A stretch of DNA of 64,000 nt. Source: JAEUJM01 sp041908445. Lineage in GTDB: Bacteria > Actinomycetota > Acidimicrobiia > Acidimicrobiales > DATDAH01. The stretch is from assembly GCA_041908445.1 (NCBI GenBank), contig JAYRFK010000006.1:1-64000 (forward strand). The letters are read 5' to 3'. The position numbers and the translations under genes were made by a program. The notes under the pieces are model-generated. The model worked only from the letters and a program-made list of their open reading frames with translations. It made no database searches and had not been told where the DNA came from. Numbering within the stretch: position 1 is the first letter of the stretch; every line of letters begins with the position of its first letter. Positions 7,812-16,461 of this stretch are shown here, piece after piece.

Positions 7812-9386
7812 TCAGGCGGCGCGGCGGTCGGGCGGGTCGCCGGGTGGGCCGGGGCCGGTGCCGTCGTCGTGCCACCACTGCTGGTCGGGCGGGAGGAGGC
7901 GGCGTTTGCCGGTGCCGGGCTCGAGCCGCCAGCCATCGTGGGTCTTGAGGCGGTGGTCGTGGGGGCAGAGCCAGTCGAGGTTGGCGAGCTCGGTGACGTG
8001 GATGTGGGCCCAGTCGACGCGGTGGTCGACCTGGAGGTGCTCGGTGGCGTTGCAGCCGAGGCGCGTGCAGCCGATGTTGAGTAGGTCGAGGGCGGTCTGC
8101 TGGCGGGCGGTGGTGCGCCGCCCGAGGTGGGTGACGTTCATGACGTCGACGCCGTTGGTGATGACGACGTCGATGGCGGCCTGGGGGAGGAAGCGCCGGA
8201 GGTCGGCGACCGGGATGGGCCCGAGCCCGGCGACGTCGCAGAGCTCGCCGGCCTCGGTGTGGCCACGGCGCAGGGCGGCGGCGTCGACCCGCAGCAGCAG
8301 TCGCACGTCGGTGCCCCGGCCCGCCGGCGAAGTAGCCGGCGCCGGCGTGGGTGAGGGCGGGTTCGGACCCGGCCCGGTGGGTCGGGCCGGTTGGTCGTCA
8401 TCGTCGTCGCCCTCGCGCCCGTCGGTGTGCGGGTGTGCGCTCCGGTCGCCAGCGTTGCGCCCGGGGACCGAGCGGCGGCCGTCGCCGCTCCCGTCACCGT
8501 CCTCGTCAGGGTCGCGGGGTGCGACGCCGTCGGCGGCGGGACGGTGGCGCTCGTCGGCGCTCCCGTCATCGGGCGGGCCGTCGGGGTCGGGGGGTTCGCC
8601 ATGGCCTCCGACGGTGCGCGCTGTGGGAGGGCTGGTCCGCTCGGCGGCGTCGTGGGTGCCCGCGGTGGCGGTGGCGGCATCGTCGTCGGCGAGGCCGAGC
8701 ATGCGGCGGAAGGCGTCGTAGGCGTAGGCCTCGGGGTGCTCGCGGCGCCCTTCGGCACGGGCCGCGGCGAACTCGGCGTCGATCCAGGGCTTGAGCCTGG
8801 CCTTGAAGCGGGCCACGAAGTCGGCGGGCCCGTTGAACCGCCCCCACCCCTCGCCTTGGACGTTGGTGCCCATCGAGAGCCGCCGGTTGCGGTGCGCGGC
8901 CCGGCGGCGGGCCTCGTCGTCGCCGAGCGCCGCGGCCTTGCGGGCCTTGGCCTTGCGCTCGAGCTCGCCGAGCGACCCGCGGCGGGCGGTGTCGAGCAGC
9001 TCGTCCTCCGCGCCCGGGTCCGCGGCGGCGCCGTCGGCGACGGCCTTTGCCTGGTCGGGGGAGAGCTCGCCGTTGCGCACGGCGTCTTCGGCGCCGGGGA
9101 GCTCCTTCAGCCGCTTGGAGCAGGCCAGCTCCTCCTGGGCGGACCGGGTGGACTGGCCGGTCTGCTTGGCCAACCACTCGGCGGCGGAGCGATCCCCGGA
9201 CTGGCCGAACAGCGACGCGTTGTCGACCCGACGGGCCAGCAGGATCCGCAGCCCGGCGGCGGCCTTCTCGATCGCCGCGAGGAGCCGGATCGCCTCGGCG
9301 GCCTGCTCGACCGTGAGCGTGTCGGGGTCGACCGTGAGCGCGAGGCCGGCGAGCTGCGCACGGACCCCTCGGAGCACTCGGAACAT
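7812..9386 (-). CDS. DUF222 domain-containing HNH endonuclease-like protein
   Basis: A 524-residue protein of the DUF222-HNH type, a family usually present in several copies in actinobacterial genomes. The N-terminal helical DUF222 part holds SAAEWLAKQTGQS and GELSPDQAKAVADGA (about residues 68-125). A long Asp/Pro/Gly-rich low-complexity linker fills about residues 230-340. The C-terminal HNH core has C-xxx-GC, HLQVDHRVDWAHI and LCPHDHRLKTHDGW, with the paired Cys expected for a zinc-stabilised HNH fold. The family has been linked to 13E12-type repeats of mycobacteria, but its cellular role is not established. Its start lies 6 nt after a TACTAT box, suggesting a leaderless mRNA. Confidence 0.85.
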   Translation of the reverse strand: MFRVLRGVRAQLAGLALTVDPDTLTVEQAAEAIRLLAAIEKAAAGLRILLARRVDNASLFGQSGDRSAAEWLAKQTGQSTRSAQEELACSKRLKELPGAEDAVRNGELSPDQAKAVADGAAADPGAEDELLDTARRGSLGELERKAKARKAAALGDDEARRRAAHRNRRLSMGTNVQGEGWGRFNGPADFVARFKARLKPWIDAEFAAARAEGRREHPEAYAYDAFRRMLGLADDDAATATAGTHDAAERTSPPTARTVGGHGEPPDPDGPPDDGSADERHRPAADGVAPRDPDEDGDGSGDGRRSVPGRNAGDRSAHPHTDGREGDDDDDQPARPTGPGPNPPSPTPAPATSPAGRGTDVRLLLRVDAAALRRGHTEAGELCDVAGLGPIPVADLRRFLPQAAIDVVITNGVDVMNVTHLGRRTTARQQTALDLLNIGCTRLGCNATEHLQVDHRVDWAHIHVTELANLDWLCPHDHRLKTHDGWRLEPGTGKRRLLPPDQQWWHDDGTGPGPPGDPPDRRAA

Positions 9387-9392
9387 GTCTGA

Positions 9393-9398
9393 ATAGTA
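9393..9398 (-). promoter_or_regulatory. -10 box of the DUF222-HNH gene
   Basis: On the minus strand TACTAT is followed by 6 nt and then the ATG of the DUF222-HNH gene. No ribosome binding site fits in that space, so transcription probably starts at or next to the A of the ATG. Confidence 0.6.
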
Positions 9399-9478
9399 CG
9401 GAAAGGGTCTGACAAGAATCCGAAGGCCATCACCGTCATTCGGCGGAAGCGGCCCGCCGGCCCTGCGAGACTGGCCCC

Positions 9479-10042
9479 ATGACCGGGGACGCCCGCCGCA
9501 CCTACCTGCTGGTCGATGGGGAGAACATCGACGCCACGCTCGGCGGCAACATCCTCAACCAGCGGCCGGCGCCGGAGGATCGACCCCGTTGGGACCGGGT
9601 CCGGGGGTTCGTGGAGGAGGTGTACGGCCAGCCGGTGACCGCCCTCTTCTTCGTGAACGCCAGCTCGGGCACGCTCCCGATGCCGTTCATGCAGGCGCTG
9701 ATGGCCATGGACTACACGCCGGTGCCGTTGTCGGGGCCGCCCGAGGTCAAGGTCGTGGACGCCGGCATCCAGCGCACGCTCGAAGCGCTGGTCGACCACC
9801 CTGGCGACGTCATCCTCGCCAGCCACGACGCCGACTTCGCGCCCCAGCTGGCGCCACTCGTCGGGGAGCGTCGGGTCGGGCTGCTCGGGTTCCGGGAGTT
9901 CATGAGCAACCAGTACACCGAGCTCGTCGCGGCCGGCCTCGAGGTGTTCGACCTCGAGCACGACGCCCACAGCTTCACGAACCGCCTACCCCGCCTCCGG
10001 ATCATCCCCCTGGAGGAGTTCGACCCCGCCGCCTTCCTCTGA
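9479..10042 (+). CDS. NYN-domain (PIN-like) ribonuclease
   Basis: A 187-residue protein that is almost entirely one NYN domain, a PIN-like metal-dependent RNase fold. The acidic active-site residues appear in order: YLLVDGENID at about residues 10-19, VVDAGIQ near 92, and ILASHDADFAPQL near 115-127. The LLVDGENI and SHDADF patterns are those of the bacterial NYN/DUF88 group. No other domain is present and no partner gene is evident. Its neighbour on the other strand is the DUF222-HNH gene, from which it diverges. RNA turnover or tRNA processing is the family-level guess; the target is unknown. Confidence 0.75.
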   Translation: MTGDARRTYLLVDGENIDATLGGNILNQRPAPEDRPRWDRVRGFVEEVYGQPVTALFFVNASSGTLPMPFMQALMAMDYTPVPLSGPPEVKVVDAGIQRTLEALVDHPGDVILASHDADFAPQLAPLVGERRVGLLGFREFMSNQYTELVAAGLEVFDLEHDAHSFTNRLPRLRIIPLEEFDPAAFL

Positions 10043-10094
10043 GCGCCTCGCTCAAGCGCCGACGAGCCGCTGCTCCGAGCGGGTGACGAGCTTG

Positions 10095-10140
10095 GAGCGG
10101 GTGACGGGAATCGAACCCGCGTTCTCAGCTTGGGAAGCTG
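10095..10140 (-). pseudogene. tRNA-Gly 3'-half relic
   Basis: A 46-nt segment is identical to 10196-10241, the 3' part of the functional tRNA-Gly: acceptor 3' strand, T-arm, variable region and the 3' side of the anticodon arm. The 5' half is missing. About 20 nt further, 10161-10176 carries 16 nt of the tRNA's D-arm/anticodon-stem region in the opposite orientation. This looks like a broken, rearranged duplicate and not a second working tRNA. Confidence 0.75.
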
Positions 10141-10196
10141 GGCCGGAGAAGGGTCTGCCGGAGGCAGAACATCAGCGGTGTGCGCTGGTTTCGGAG

Positions 10197-10267
10197 AGCG
10201 GGTGACGGGAATCGAACCCGCGTTCTCAGCTTGGGAAGCTGATGTTCTGCCTCTGAACTACACCCGC
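10197..10267 (-). tRNA. tRNA-Gly (anticodon CCC)
   Basis: Read on the minus strand, the sequence folds as a complete cloverleaf of 71 nt: acceptor stem GCGGGTG paired with CACCCGC, D-arm with TTCAGAGGCAGAA, anticodon arm TCAGC-TTCCCAA-GCTGA giving anticodon CCC, and T-arm GCGGG-TTCGATT-CCCGT. The discriminator base is T. CCA is not encoded. Confidence 0.93.
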
Positions 10268-10315
10268 GGGAGCGCCCACTTTACCGCCGGCCGCCCACGG
10301 GTCGAAGCCCGGAGG

Positions 10316-12328
10316 TCAGGGCCGATCGAGGGCGGCGTCGATGCCCGGGGTGTTGCCGCCCGCCGTGACGTTGAGGGTGGCGCCGCCGTCGTAGGTGAGC
10401 GAGTCGTCCCAGTACTCCTGGAGCCGCCGAGCCTCGCCGTCGACGAAGGTGGCGCGGTAGGTGCCGACGGGGAGGTCGGTGACGGTGTAGGTCCCGTCGG
10501 CGGCGGTGACGGCGCCACCGACGAGGCCGGCCGGCCCGATCGCCAGGACCCAGGCGCCCGCGAGCGGTCGGCCCGAGGCGTCGTCGGTGACGGTGCCCGA
10601 GAACGAGCCCCGGGTCGGGCCGGTGATCCAGAGTGCGCCCAGGTCGACGTTCTCGCCGTCGCCCACCTCGACCAGGAAGGGCACCCCGGGCACGCTCTCG
10701 AGGAAGCCTTCGAGATGCCGGGCGGTGGGGTCCACCTGGTAGAGGAAGTAGCCGCCCGGCGCCACGTCGGCCTCCCAGTCGCTCGCCGGCCCGGTGATCG
10801 CGGCGGCGGCGAGGGAGAAGTCGGCGGTGCGCAGGACCGCGACGAACCCACCGACGACCGCCTCGCCGGTCACGGCGTCGGCCAAGGTGCCCGTCAGGAG
10901 GCCACGCGGTGGTAGGGCGATCGGGTCGAGGTCGTCCCCGCGGTCGTAGGCGTGCGAGCCGCGGTTCACGGTGTCGCCCTGCCCGAGGGTGCCGTTGACG
11001 TTGATCCCCCAGCACTTGGTGGCACCGTCGTCGAGGCTCGCGCAGGTGTGGTGGGCGCCCGTCGTGACCGCCGTGGCGGTGCGACCGGTGCCGAGATCGA
11101 TGGGCGGCAGGTCGTCGCCCATCTCCCCGGCGTTGTCGCCGATGTTGTTGACCCCGTCGTGGGCCAGTTGCCCGTAGGTGTTGCCGCCCCAGCACTTGAC
11201 CGAGCCGTCGTCGAGCAGGGCGCAGGTGTGGCGCTCGCCGGCGGAGATGGCCGTGGCCGTGCGCCCGGCGCCGAGGTCGACCGCGGGGAGCGCGTCACCC
11301 ATCTCGCCGGGCCCGTCGCCACGGTCGAGGTTGTCCTCGAGGCCCAGCCAGCCCCCGTTCCAGCCCCAGCACTTCACCGAGCCGTCATCGAGCAGGGCGC
11401 AGGTGTGGCGGTACCCGGCCGTGATGGCCGTCGCGGTGCGTCCGGTGCCGAGGTCGACGGCGGGGAGGTTGCCGCCCATCTCGCCGGGGGCGTCCCCGCG
11501 GTCGTTGGTGTCGCCGAGGCCGAGCTGACCGTTCACGTTGTCGCCCCAGCACTTGACCCGCCCGGTGTCCAGGATCGCGCACGTGTGCCCGTCGCCCGCG
11601 GTCAGGGCGGTGGCGGTGCGGCCGCTCCCCAAGGGCACCGCGGGGAGGTTGCCGCCCATCTCGCCGGCCGCGTCCCCGCGGTCGTTGGTGTCGGCGAGGC
11701 CGAGCCGTCCGCTGGCGTTGTCGCCCCAGCAGCGCACCGTGGCGTCGTCGAGGATGGCGCAGGTGTGGGCGTACCCCGCGGCCACGGCGGTGGCGGTGCG
11801 CCCGGTGCCGAGGTCCACCGCGGGGAGGTTGCCGCCCATCTCGCCGGGGGCGTCGCCGCGGTCGTTGGTGTCGCCGAGGCCGAGCCGGCCGCTCCCGTTG
11901 GCCCCCCAGCACTTGAGGCGGGCGTTGTCGAGGATCGCGCACGAGTGGGAGAAGCCGGCCGAGACGATCGTGGCGGTACGTCCCGAGCCCAACGGGACGC
12001 GGCTCAGGTAGGAGCCCATCTCGCCCGCGGCGTCGCCCCGGGTGGCCTCGTCGGCGAGGCCGAGCTGCCCGCTCGAGTTGAACCCCCAGCAGCGGACCTG
12101 CCCGTCCGACGCGCCGGAGGTCGTGATCACGCAGCTGTGGCCGCCGCCGCCCGTGAGGGCGCGGGCGGGCTCGGGCGCAGAAGGTGCCTCGTTCCCGTCG
12201 GCACCCGCCGGCGTGGCGGGCCCAGCCCCGGCGAGCACGCCGGCGACCACCGCGCCGACGGCGCCGACGGCAAGGACCACGGTCCAGCGCGGCACCCGCC
12301 GTCCGGTCCGACGAACGTCTGCTCCCAT
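10316..12328 (-). CDS. Secreted RCC1-repeat propeller protein with two CarboxypepD_reg-like domains (paralogue 1)
   Basis: A 670-residue protein. An N-terminal signal peptide (basic start, long hydrophobic stretch, PAGADGNEAP) is followed by seven 60-residue repeats, each with HTCAxLDD, a Cys-Trp-Gly core (KCWG) and GxLGLGD. The C-terminal part holds two transthyretin-like (CarboxypepD_reg) units beginning GLLTGTLADAVTG and GSFSGTVTDDASG. The repeats match the RCC1/BNR-type beta-propeller, so the protein is probably an extracellular or cell-surface propeller on two beta-sandwich modules. The repeat period in DNA is exactly 180 bp. GGGGAC before the ATG can act as ribosome binding site. Two close paralogues lie at 14568-16337 and 16462-18420. 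Function unknown; adhesion or polymer binding is possible. Confidence 0.85.
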   Translation of the reverse strand: MGADVRRTGRRVPRWTVVLAVGAVGAVVAGVLAGAGPATPAGADGNEAPSAPEPARALTGGGGHSCVITTSGASDGQVRCWGFNSSGQLGLADEATRGDAAGEMGSYLSRVPLGSGRTATIVSAGFSHSCAILDNARLKCWGANGSGRLGLGDTNDRGDAPGEMGGNLPAVDLGTGRTATAVAAGYAHTCAILDDATVRCWGDNASGRLGLADTNDRGDAAGEMGGNLPAVPLGSGRTATALTAGDGHTCAILDTGRVKCWGDNVNGQLGLGDTNDRGDAPGEMGGNLPAVDLGTGRTATAITAGYRHTCALLDDGSVKCWGWNGGWLGLEDNLDRGDGPGEMGDALPAVDLGAGRTATAISAGERHTCALLDDGSVKCWGGNTYGQLAHDGVNNIGDNAGEMGDDLPPIDLGTGRTATAVTTGAHHTCASLDDGATKCWGINVNGTLGQGDTVNRGSHAYDRGDDLDPIALPPRGLLTGTLADAVTGEAVVGGFVAVLRTADFSLAAAAITGPASDWEADVAPGGYFLYQVDPTARHLEGFLESVPGVPFLVEVGDGENVDLGALWITGPTRGSFSGTVTDDASGRPLAGAWVLAIGPAGLVGGAVTAADGTYTVTDLPVGTYRATFVDGEARRLQEYWDDSLTYDGGATLNVTAGGNTPGIDAALDRP

Positions 12329-12455
12329 GGTGGTCCCCCGTCCCCCGTCCTGCTCCGCGGTCGCAACCCTAGGTGGCGACGGGGGAGGGCGTGCGGGCGT
12401 GCGGGCGGGCCGTCCCCGCCGGCCGGATCGGCCGAACGCGGTCGGGTGGCGCCGG

Positions 12456-13013
12456 CTACTCGAGGGGGAGGTCGTCGAGCGACGAGCCGCCGGGGGCGTT
12501 GAGGCGGTCGGCGGTGTCGATGACGGTCTCGCAGAGGCGGGCCACGCGGGCGTCGGTGCGCTCGTCGAGGCCGTTCTTCACGTCGTTCGAGTTGAGGGCG
12601 CAGTAGTCGGGCGCCACCCAGGCGCCGAGCGACCGGGCCATCACCGACATGCCGTTGAGGGTGTTGAGGGCGGCCATGGCCCCGCCGGCGAGGGCGAAGA
12701 GGCCGACCACGTCACCCTCGAGCGGCGCCTTGTCGAGGTAGTCGAACAGGTTCTTGAACCCGCCGGTCATGGCCGAGTGGTACTCGGGCGACACCCACAG
12801 GTGGGCGTGGGTGCGCTCGATGCGCGAGCGCCACTCGGTCACCTCCGGCAGGTCCCAGGCCACGTTGCCGTCGTTCACCGGCAGGCCGACCTGGGTCGGG
12901 GTGGCGAAGTCCACCTCCGCCCCGTGGCCGGTGCAGATGTTGGCGATGCGCTGGGCGAGGATGTAGCAGGTCGACGACTCCCGCCCGATGGCCGACACGA
13001 CCATGATCCGCAT
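12456..13013 (-). CDS. NAD(P)H-dependent FMN reductase family protein
   Basis: A 185-residue flavodoxin-like protein, normal size for the NADPH-dependent FMN reductase/chromate reductase family. The FMN phosphate loop lies in MVVSAIGRESSTCYILA, and the characteristic WVSPEYHSAMTGGFKNLFDYL segment (about residues 72-93) matches the family TPEY-G-xxG-LKN-D motif. The loop ALAGGAMAALNTLN is also typical. It probably reduces quinones or free flavin with NAD(P)H in the cytosol. It is on the same strand as the PNPOx-fold gene upstream, 73 nt away, and the two could be co-transcribed as redox-protective enzymes. Confidence 0.8.
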   Translation of the reverse strand: MRIMVVSAIGRESSTCYILAQRIANICTGHGAEVDFATPTQVGLPVNDGNVAWDLPEVTEWRSRIERTHAHLWVSPEYHSAMTGGFKNLFDYLDKAPLEGDVVGLFALAGGAMAALNTLNGMSVMARSLGAWVAPDYCALNSNDVKNGLDERTDARVARLCETVIDTADRLNAPGGSSLDDLPLE

Positions 13014-13086
13014 GGCGTTCCCCCCGACCTCGTCGGTCAGTCGTTGATCAGTGGTTCAGCAGTGCTGCAGGAGGCGCCGCCGCCGG

Positions 13087-13542
13087 TCAGTCGACCGACG
13101 AGCGCTTCCACTCGACGCCGAGGGCCTCGAAGGCCTCGTCGCCGTCGGTCGAGTTGTCGACGTAGTGGACCTCGGTCGGGTCGAGGCGGAAGAAGTCGCC
13201 GCCGCTGAAGACGTCGTCGAGGTAGGAGTAGCGGGCGGCGACCTTCTGGCCGGCGTCGCGCTCCTCGTCGCCCTCGATGTCGGTGACGCTGCCTGTGATC
13301 TGGATGCCCTTGGCGGCGGTCCAGTCCTGGCCGTCGTCGGGAGCGTCGCCCACGGCGACCGAGGCCCGGCCGTTCTCCTTGATGTTCTTGTACGACTGCG
13401 AGCTCGCGTTCAGCGAGAAGAAGACCGTGGTGCCTTCGGTCGCGTAGAAGACCGGCGCGGCGTGGGGCTCACCCGACGAGGAGGCGGTGGCGAGGGTCAG
13501 CAGCTCGTGGGAGGCGAGGAATTCTTCGGCCGACTGGGACAT
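13087..13542 (-). CDS. Pyridoxamine 5'-phosphate oxidase-fold flavin/F420-binding protein
   Basis: A 151-residue split-barrel protein. The N-terminal helix (AEEFLASHELLTLATASSSGEPHAAPVFYA) and FFSLNASSQSYKNIKENGRASVAVGD are the standard PNPOx-like arrangement for binding FMN, F420 or heme. The central ITGSVTDIEG strand and the C-terminal DPTEVHYVDN follow the family order. The specific cofactor cannot be told from sequence. A genuine PdxH is longer, so pyridoxine synthesis is unlikely. ATG 13542 has AGGAG 5-9 nt upstream. It diverges from the fructosamine kinase gene. Confidence 0.75.
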   Translation of the reverse strand: MSQSAEEFLASHELLTLATASSSGEPHAAPVFYATEGTTVFFSLNASSQSYKNIKENGRASVAVGDAPDDGQDWTAAKGIQITGSVTDIEGDEERDAGQKVAARYSYLDDVFSGGDFFRLDPTEVHYVDNSTDGDEAFEALGVEWKRSSVD

Positions 13543-13663
13543 GGGGCACTCCTCTGACAGAACGTGGTGAACAGGCAGCGGCGACCGTAGCAGCGTTCCG
13601 GTGCGCGTGGTTCGGGAACTTCGCGGGGGCCGCCTCGGGCCCGAACCGGTACCGTCCACCGCC

Positions 13664-14548
13664 ATGCCCGAGGAGCACGGCGCGCGTGCGGAGCGGCTCG
13701 CGGTGGCGGTGGGCCGGGCCCTCGACGAGGACGTCGCCGCACTCTCCCCGGTGCACGGCGGTGATGTGGCCGAGGCCTTCCGAGTGGACCTCGCCGACGG
13801 GCGCACGGTCTTCGCGAAGACCCACCGCCACCCCCCACCCGGGTTCTTCGTGACCGAGGCCACGGGCCTCACCTGGCTGCGGGAGGCGGGGACCGTGGCC
13901 GTGCCGGAGGTGCTCGCCGTGCTCGACGATCCGCCGGCCCTCGTGCTCGAGTGGATCGACGAGGGCCGCCCCGGTCCCGACACCGAGTCCGACCTCGGGC
14001 GAGCCCTGGCTGCCCTGCACCGCGCGGGTGCCCCGTGCTTCGGGCGGGAGGACCGCCGCACCACCGGCAGCCGCGGCCTGCCGAACGAGCCGTACCCGAC
14101 CTGGGCCGAGGCGTACGCCGAGAACCGCCTGCGCCCCCTCGCCCGCCTCGCCCGGGACGGCCGGGCCCTCCCGCCCGACGCCTGCCTCGACCTCGAGCTC
14201 GTCGCCGACCGACTCGCCGAGCTCGGGGGCCCGGCCGAGCCGCCCGCGCGCCTCCACGGCGACCTGTGGGCGGGCAACCGCCTCGTCGGCGCCGGCGGAG
14301 AGAACTGGCTGATCGACCCCGCCGCCCACGGCGGTCACCGCGAGTTCGACCTGGCCATGATGCGGCTCTTCGGTGGCTTCGGTGCCGACTGCTTCGTCGC
14401 GTACGCCGCCGCCTTCCCCCTCGCCGACGGCTGGGAGGGCCGGGTGCCGCTGCACCAGCTCGCCCCCCTCGCCGTGCACGCGATCAAGTTCGGCGGCTCC
14501 TACGTGGGCGCCACCCAGCGCGCCCTCGCCGCCGTCCTCTCGGGCTGA
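13664..14548 (+). CDS. Fructosamine kinase / ketosamine-3-kinase family protein
   Basis: A 294-residue small-molecule kinase of the APH-like fold. Diagnostic blocks are FAKTHRHPPPGFFVTEATGLTWLRE, the catalytic loop LHGDLWAGNRL (about residues 203-213) with Asp as base, and IDPAAHGGHREFDLAMMRLFGGF with the metal-binding Asp. These match fructosamine-3-kinase relatives, which phosphorylate ketoamines on glycated proteins or small metabolites so that they decompose (protein deglycation). ATG 13664 follows TACCGT (13650-13655) by 8 nt, suggesting a leaderless or near-leaderless mRNA. Confidence 0.85.
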   Translation: MPEEHGARAERLAVAVGRALDEDVAALSPVHGGDVAEAFRVDLADGRTVFAKTHRHPPPGFFVTEATGLTWLREAGTVAVPEVLAVLDDPPALVLEWIDEGRPGPDTESDLGRALAALHRAGAPCFGREDRRTTGSRGLPNEPYPTWAEAYAENRLRPLARLARDGRALPPDACLDLELVADRLAELGGPAEPPARLHGDLWAGNRLVGAGGENWLIDPAAHGGHREFDLAMMRLFGGFGADCFVAYAAAFPLADGWEGRVPLHQLAPLAVHAIKFGGSYVGATQRALAAVLSG

Positions 14549-14567
14549 TGCCGGGACGGCAGCTCGG

Positions 14568-16337
14568 TCACGGATGGGTCAGGCTGCCGTCGACGCCGGG
14601 GGTCGTCGCGCCCGCGACCACGTTGATCGGCGCCGAGCCCCCGTAGTCGACGCTGTTCGGGTAGTACTCGGCCGCCCGGCCGCCGACGGGGTCGAGGAAG
14701 ACGGCGTGGTAGGTGCCGCTGGTCAGACCGGACAGGGTGTACTGGCCGTTCGCTCCGGCGACGGCCCGACCGACGATCCCGGGCGGGCCGATGGCGAACA
14801 CCATCGCCCCGGCGACCGGGAGCCCGGTCCGCTGGTCCGTGACGGTGCCCGAGAACGCGCCCCGGGTGGGGCTCATGGTGGGGTTGACGGCCGTTGCGGC
14901 CCGGTCGGTCACGGTGACCGTCGTGGGGGGCCCGGCGAAGCCCTCTCGGTGCGTCCCCGTCCCGTCGAGGAGGTAGAGGAAGTAGGAGCCGGGGCGGAGG
15001 TCCACGGTGAAGGCCCCGCCGGCGGTGGCCGTGGCCACCTTGACGAGCCCGAAGTCGGCGGTGCGCAGGACGGCGACGTCCACACCGCCGACCGGCTGGT
15101 TCGTCGACGCGTCCCGGACGGTGCCGGACACCCGCCCGACGGGCGGAAGAGGGATGGCCACCAGGTTGTCCCCCATGTCGCCCGCCGCGATCCCGCGTCG
15201 GCGGGTGTCCCCCTGCCCGAGCTCGCCGTCGGCGTTCCAGCCCCAGCACTTCACGTCACCGTCGTCGAGCTCGGCACAGGTGTGATCGGCGCCGGCGGTC
15301 ACCGCCGCCGAGGTGCGGCCGGTGCCGAGGTCGACGGTGGGGAGGTTGTCGCCGAGCTCGTTGGCGCCGTCGCCGCGGGGGTTGGTGTCGCCGAGACCGA
15401 GCTGGCCCGAGTCGTTGTTGCCCCAGCACTTGACCTGGCTGTTCTCGAGCCGGGCGCAGGTGTGGGTGCCGCCGCCGGACACGGTCAGCGCGGTGTGCCC
15501 GGTGCCGAGGCTGACGGTGGGGAGGTTGTCGCCGAGCTCGTTGGCGCCGTCGCCTCGTGGGTTGGTGTCGCCGAGGCCGAGCTGGCCTGATCCGTTGCTG
15601 CCCCAGCACTTGACGGTGCCGTTGTCGAGGAGTGCGCAGGTGTGGTTGCTGCCGGCGGTGAGGGCGGTGGCGGTGCGTCCGGTGCCGAGGCTGACGGTGG
15701 GGAGGTTGTCGCCGAGCTCGTTGGCGCCGTCGCCTCGTGGGTTGGTGTCGCCGAGGCCGAGCTGGCCGAGCGCGTTCGCGCCCCAACACTTGACCTGGTG
15801 GTTGTCGAGGAGTGCGCAGGTGTGGTTCGCCCCGGCTGCGACGGCGAGTGCGGTGCGTCCGGTGCCGAGGCTGACGGCGGGGAGGCTGTCGCCCATCGCG
15901 CCGATCCCGTCGCCTCGGGCGGTGGTGTTGCCGAGGCCGAGCTGGCCCGACCCGTTGGCGCCCCAGCACTTGACGGTGCCGTTGTCGAGCAGGGCGCAGG
16001 TGTGGTCGCCGCCGGCGCTCAGGGCGGTGGCGGTGCGGCCGGTCCCGAGCTGGGTGATCGGCTGGAAGTAGCCGAGCCCTCCGGGGACGTCACCTCGGTC
16101 GATCGTGTCGTTGATGCCGAGTTGGCCGCTGCCGTTGCCGCCCCAGCAGTAGACGTTGGCCGAGATCACCACGCAGGTGTGGGTCCCGCCGGCGGTGAGG
16201 TGACGCGCCGAGGCGGGCGCCGCCGGCGCCTCGTTCCCGTCCGCCGCCGCTGGCATCGGATGGTTCACCGGCAGGGCCAGTGCGGCCACCAGGCCGAGGG
16301 CGGCCATCCCGGCGATGGTTCGACGTCCGGTCCGCAT
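14568..16337 (-). CDS. Secreted RCC1-repeat propeller protein with CarboxypepD_reg-like domains (paralogue 2)
   Basis: A 589-residue paralogue of the proteins at 10316-12328 and 16462-18420. The signal peptide ends near PAAADGNEAPAAP. It has only six KCWG-type 60-residue repeats, one fewer than its paralogues, then two CarboxypepD_reg-like domains (GRVSGTVRDASTN and GAFSGTVTDQRTG). Repeats three to five are nearly identical in DNA; a segment of about 89 bp starting near 15499 recurs 180 bp later. GGGAGGG precedes the start codon as a ribosome binding site. A six-blade count would be unusual for a classical seven-blade RCC1 propeller, so the real blade number needs structural modelling. It converges on the fructosamine kinase gene with only 19 bp between stops. 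Confidence 0.85.
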   Translation of the reverse strand: MRTGRRTIAGMAALGLVAALALPVNHPMPAAADGNEAPAAPASARHLTAGGTHTCVVISANVYCWGGNGSGQLGINDTIDRGDVPGGLGYFQPITQLGTGRTATALSAGGDHTCALLDNGTVKCWGANGSGQLGLGNTTARGDGIGAMGDSLPAVSLGTGRTALAVAAGANHTCALLDNHQVKCWGANALGQLGLGDTNPRGDGANELGDNLPTVSLGTGRTATALTAGSNHTCALLDNGTVKCWGSNGSGQLGLGDTNPRGDGANELGDNLPTVSLGTGHTALTVSGGGTHTCARLENSQVKCWGNNDSGQLGLGDTNPRGDGANELGDNLPTVDLGTGRTSAAVTAGADHTCAELDDGDVKCWGWNADGELGQGDTRRRGIAAGDMGDNLVAIPLPPVGRVSGTVRDASTNQPVGGVDVAVLRTADFGLVKVATATAGGAFTVDLRPGSYFLYLLDGTGTHREGFAGPPTTVTVTDRAATAVNPTMSPTRGAFSGTVTDQRTGLPVAGAMVFAIGPPGIVGRAVAGANGQYTLSGLTSGTYHAVFLDPVGGRAAEYYPNSVDYGGSAPINVVAGATTPGVDGSLTHP

Positions 16338-16461
16338 GAGGCCCTCCCCGTGGGCGCGCGCTGCCGTGAAGGTACGCCCGCCGAGGACCGGCGTCGCCTC
16401 CCGACAATTGGGGAGGTCGCGCCGTGTCAGGCGCGGTCCGGGTCGGCGGCTCCGGTGGTAC

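Noticed and set aside
10095..10140. A second functional tRNA-Gly
   Set aside because: The 5' half, including acceptor 5' strand and D-arm, is missing in the correct orientation, so no cloverleaf forms.
10095..10267. tRNA duplication as attachment site of an integrated element
   Set aside because: No integrase, relaxase or phage gene lies near and the two copies are only 101 bp apart. It is better described as a rearranged relic.
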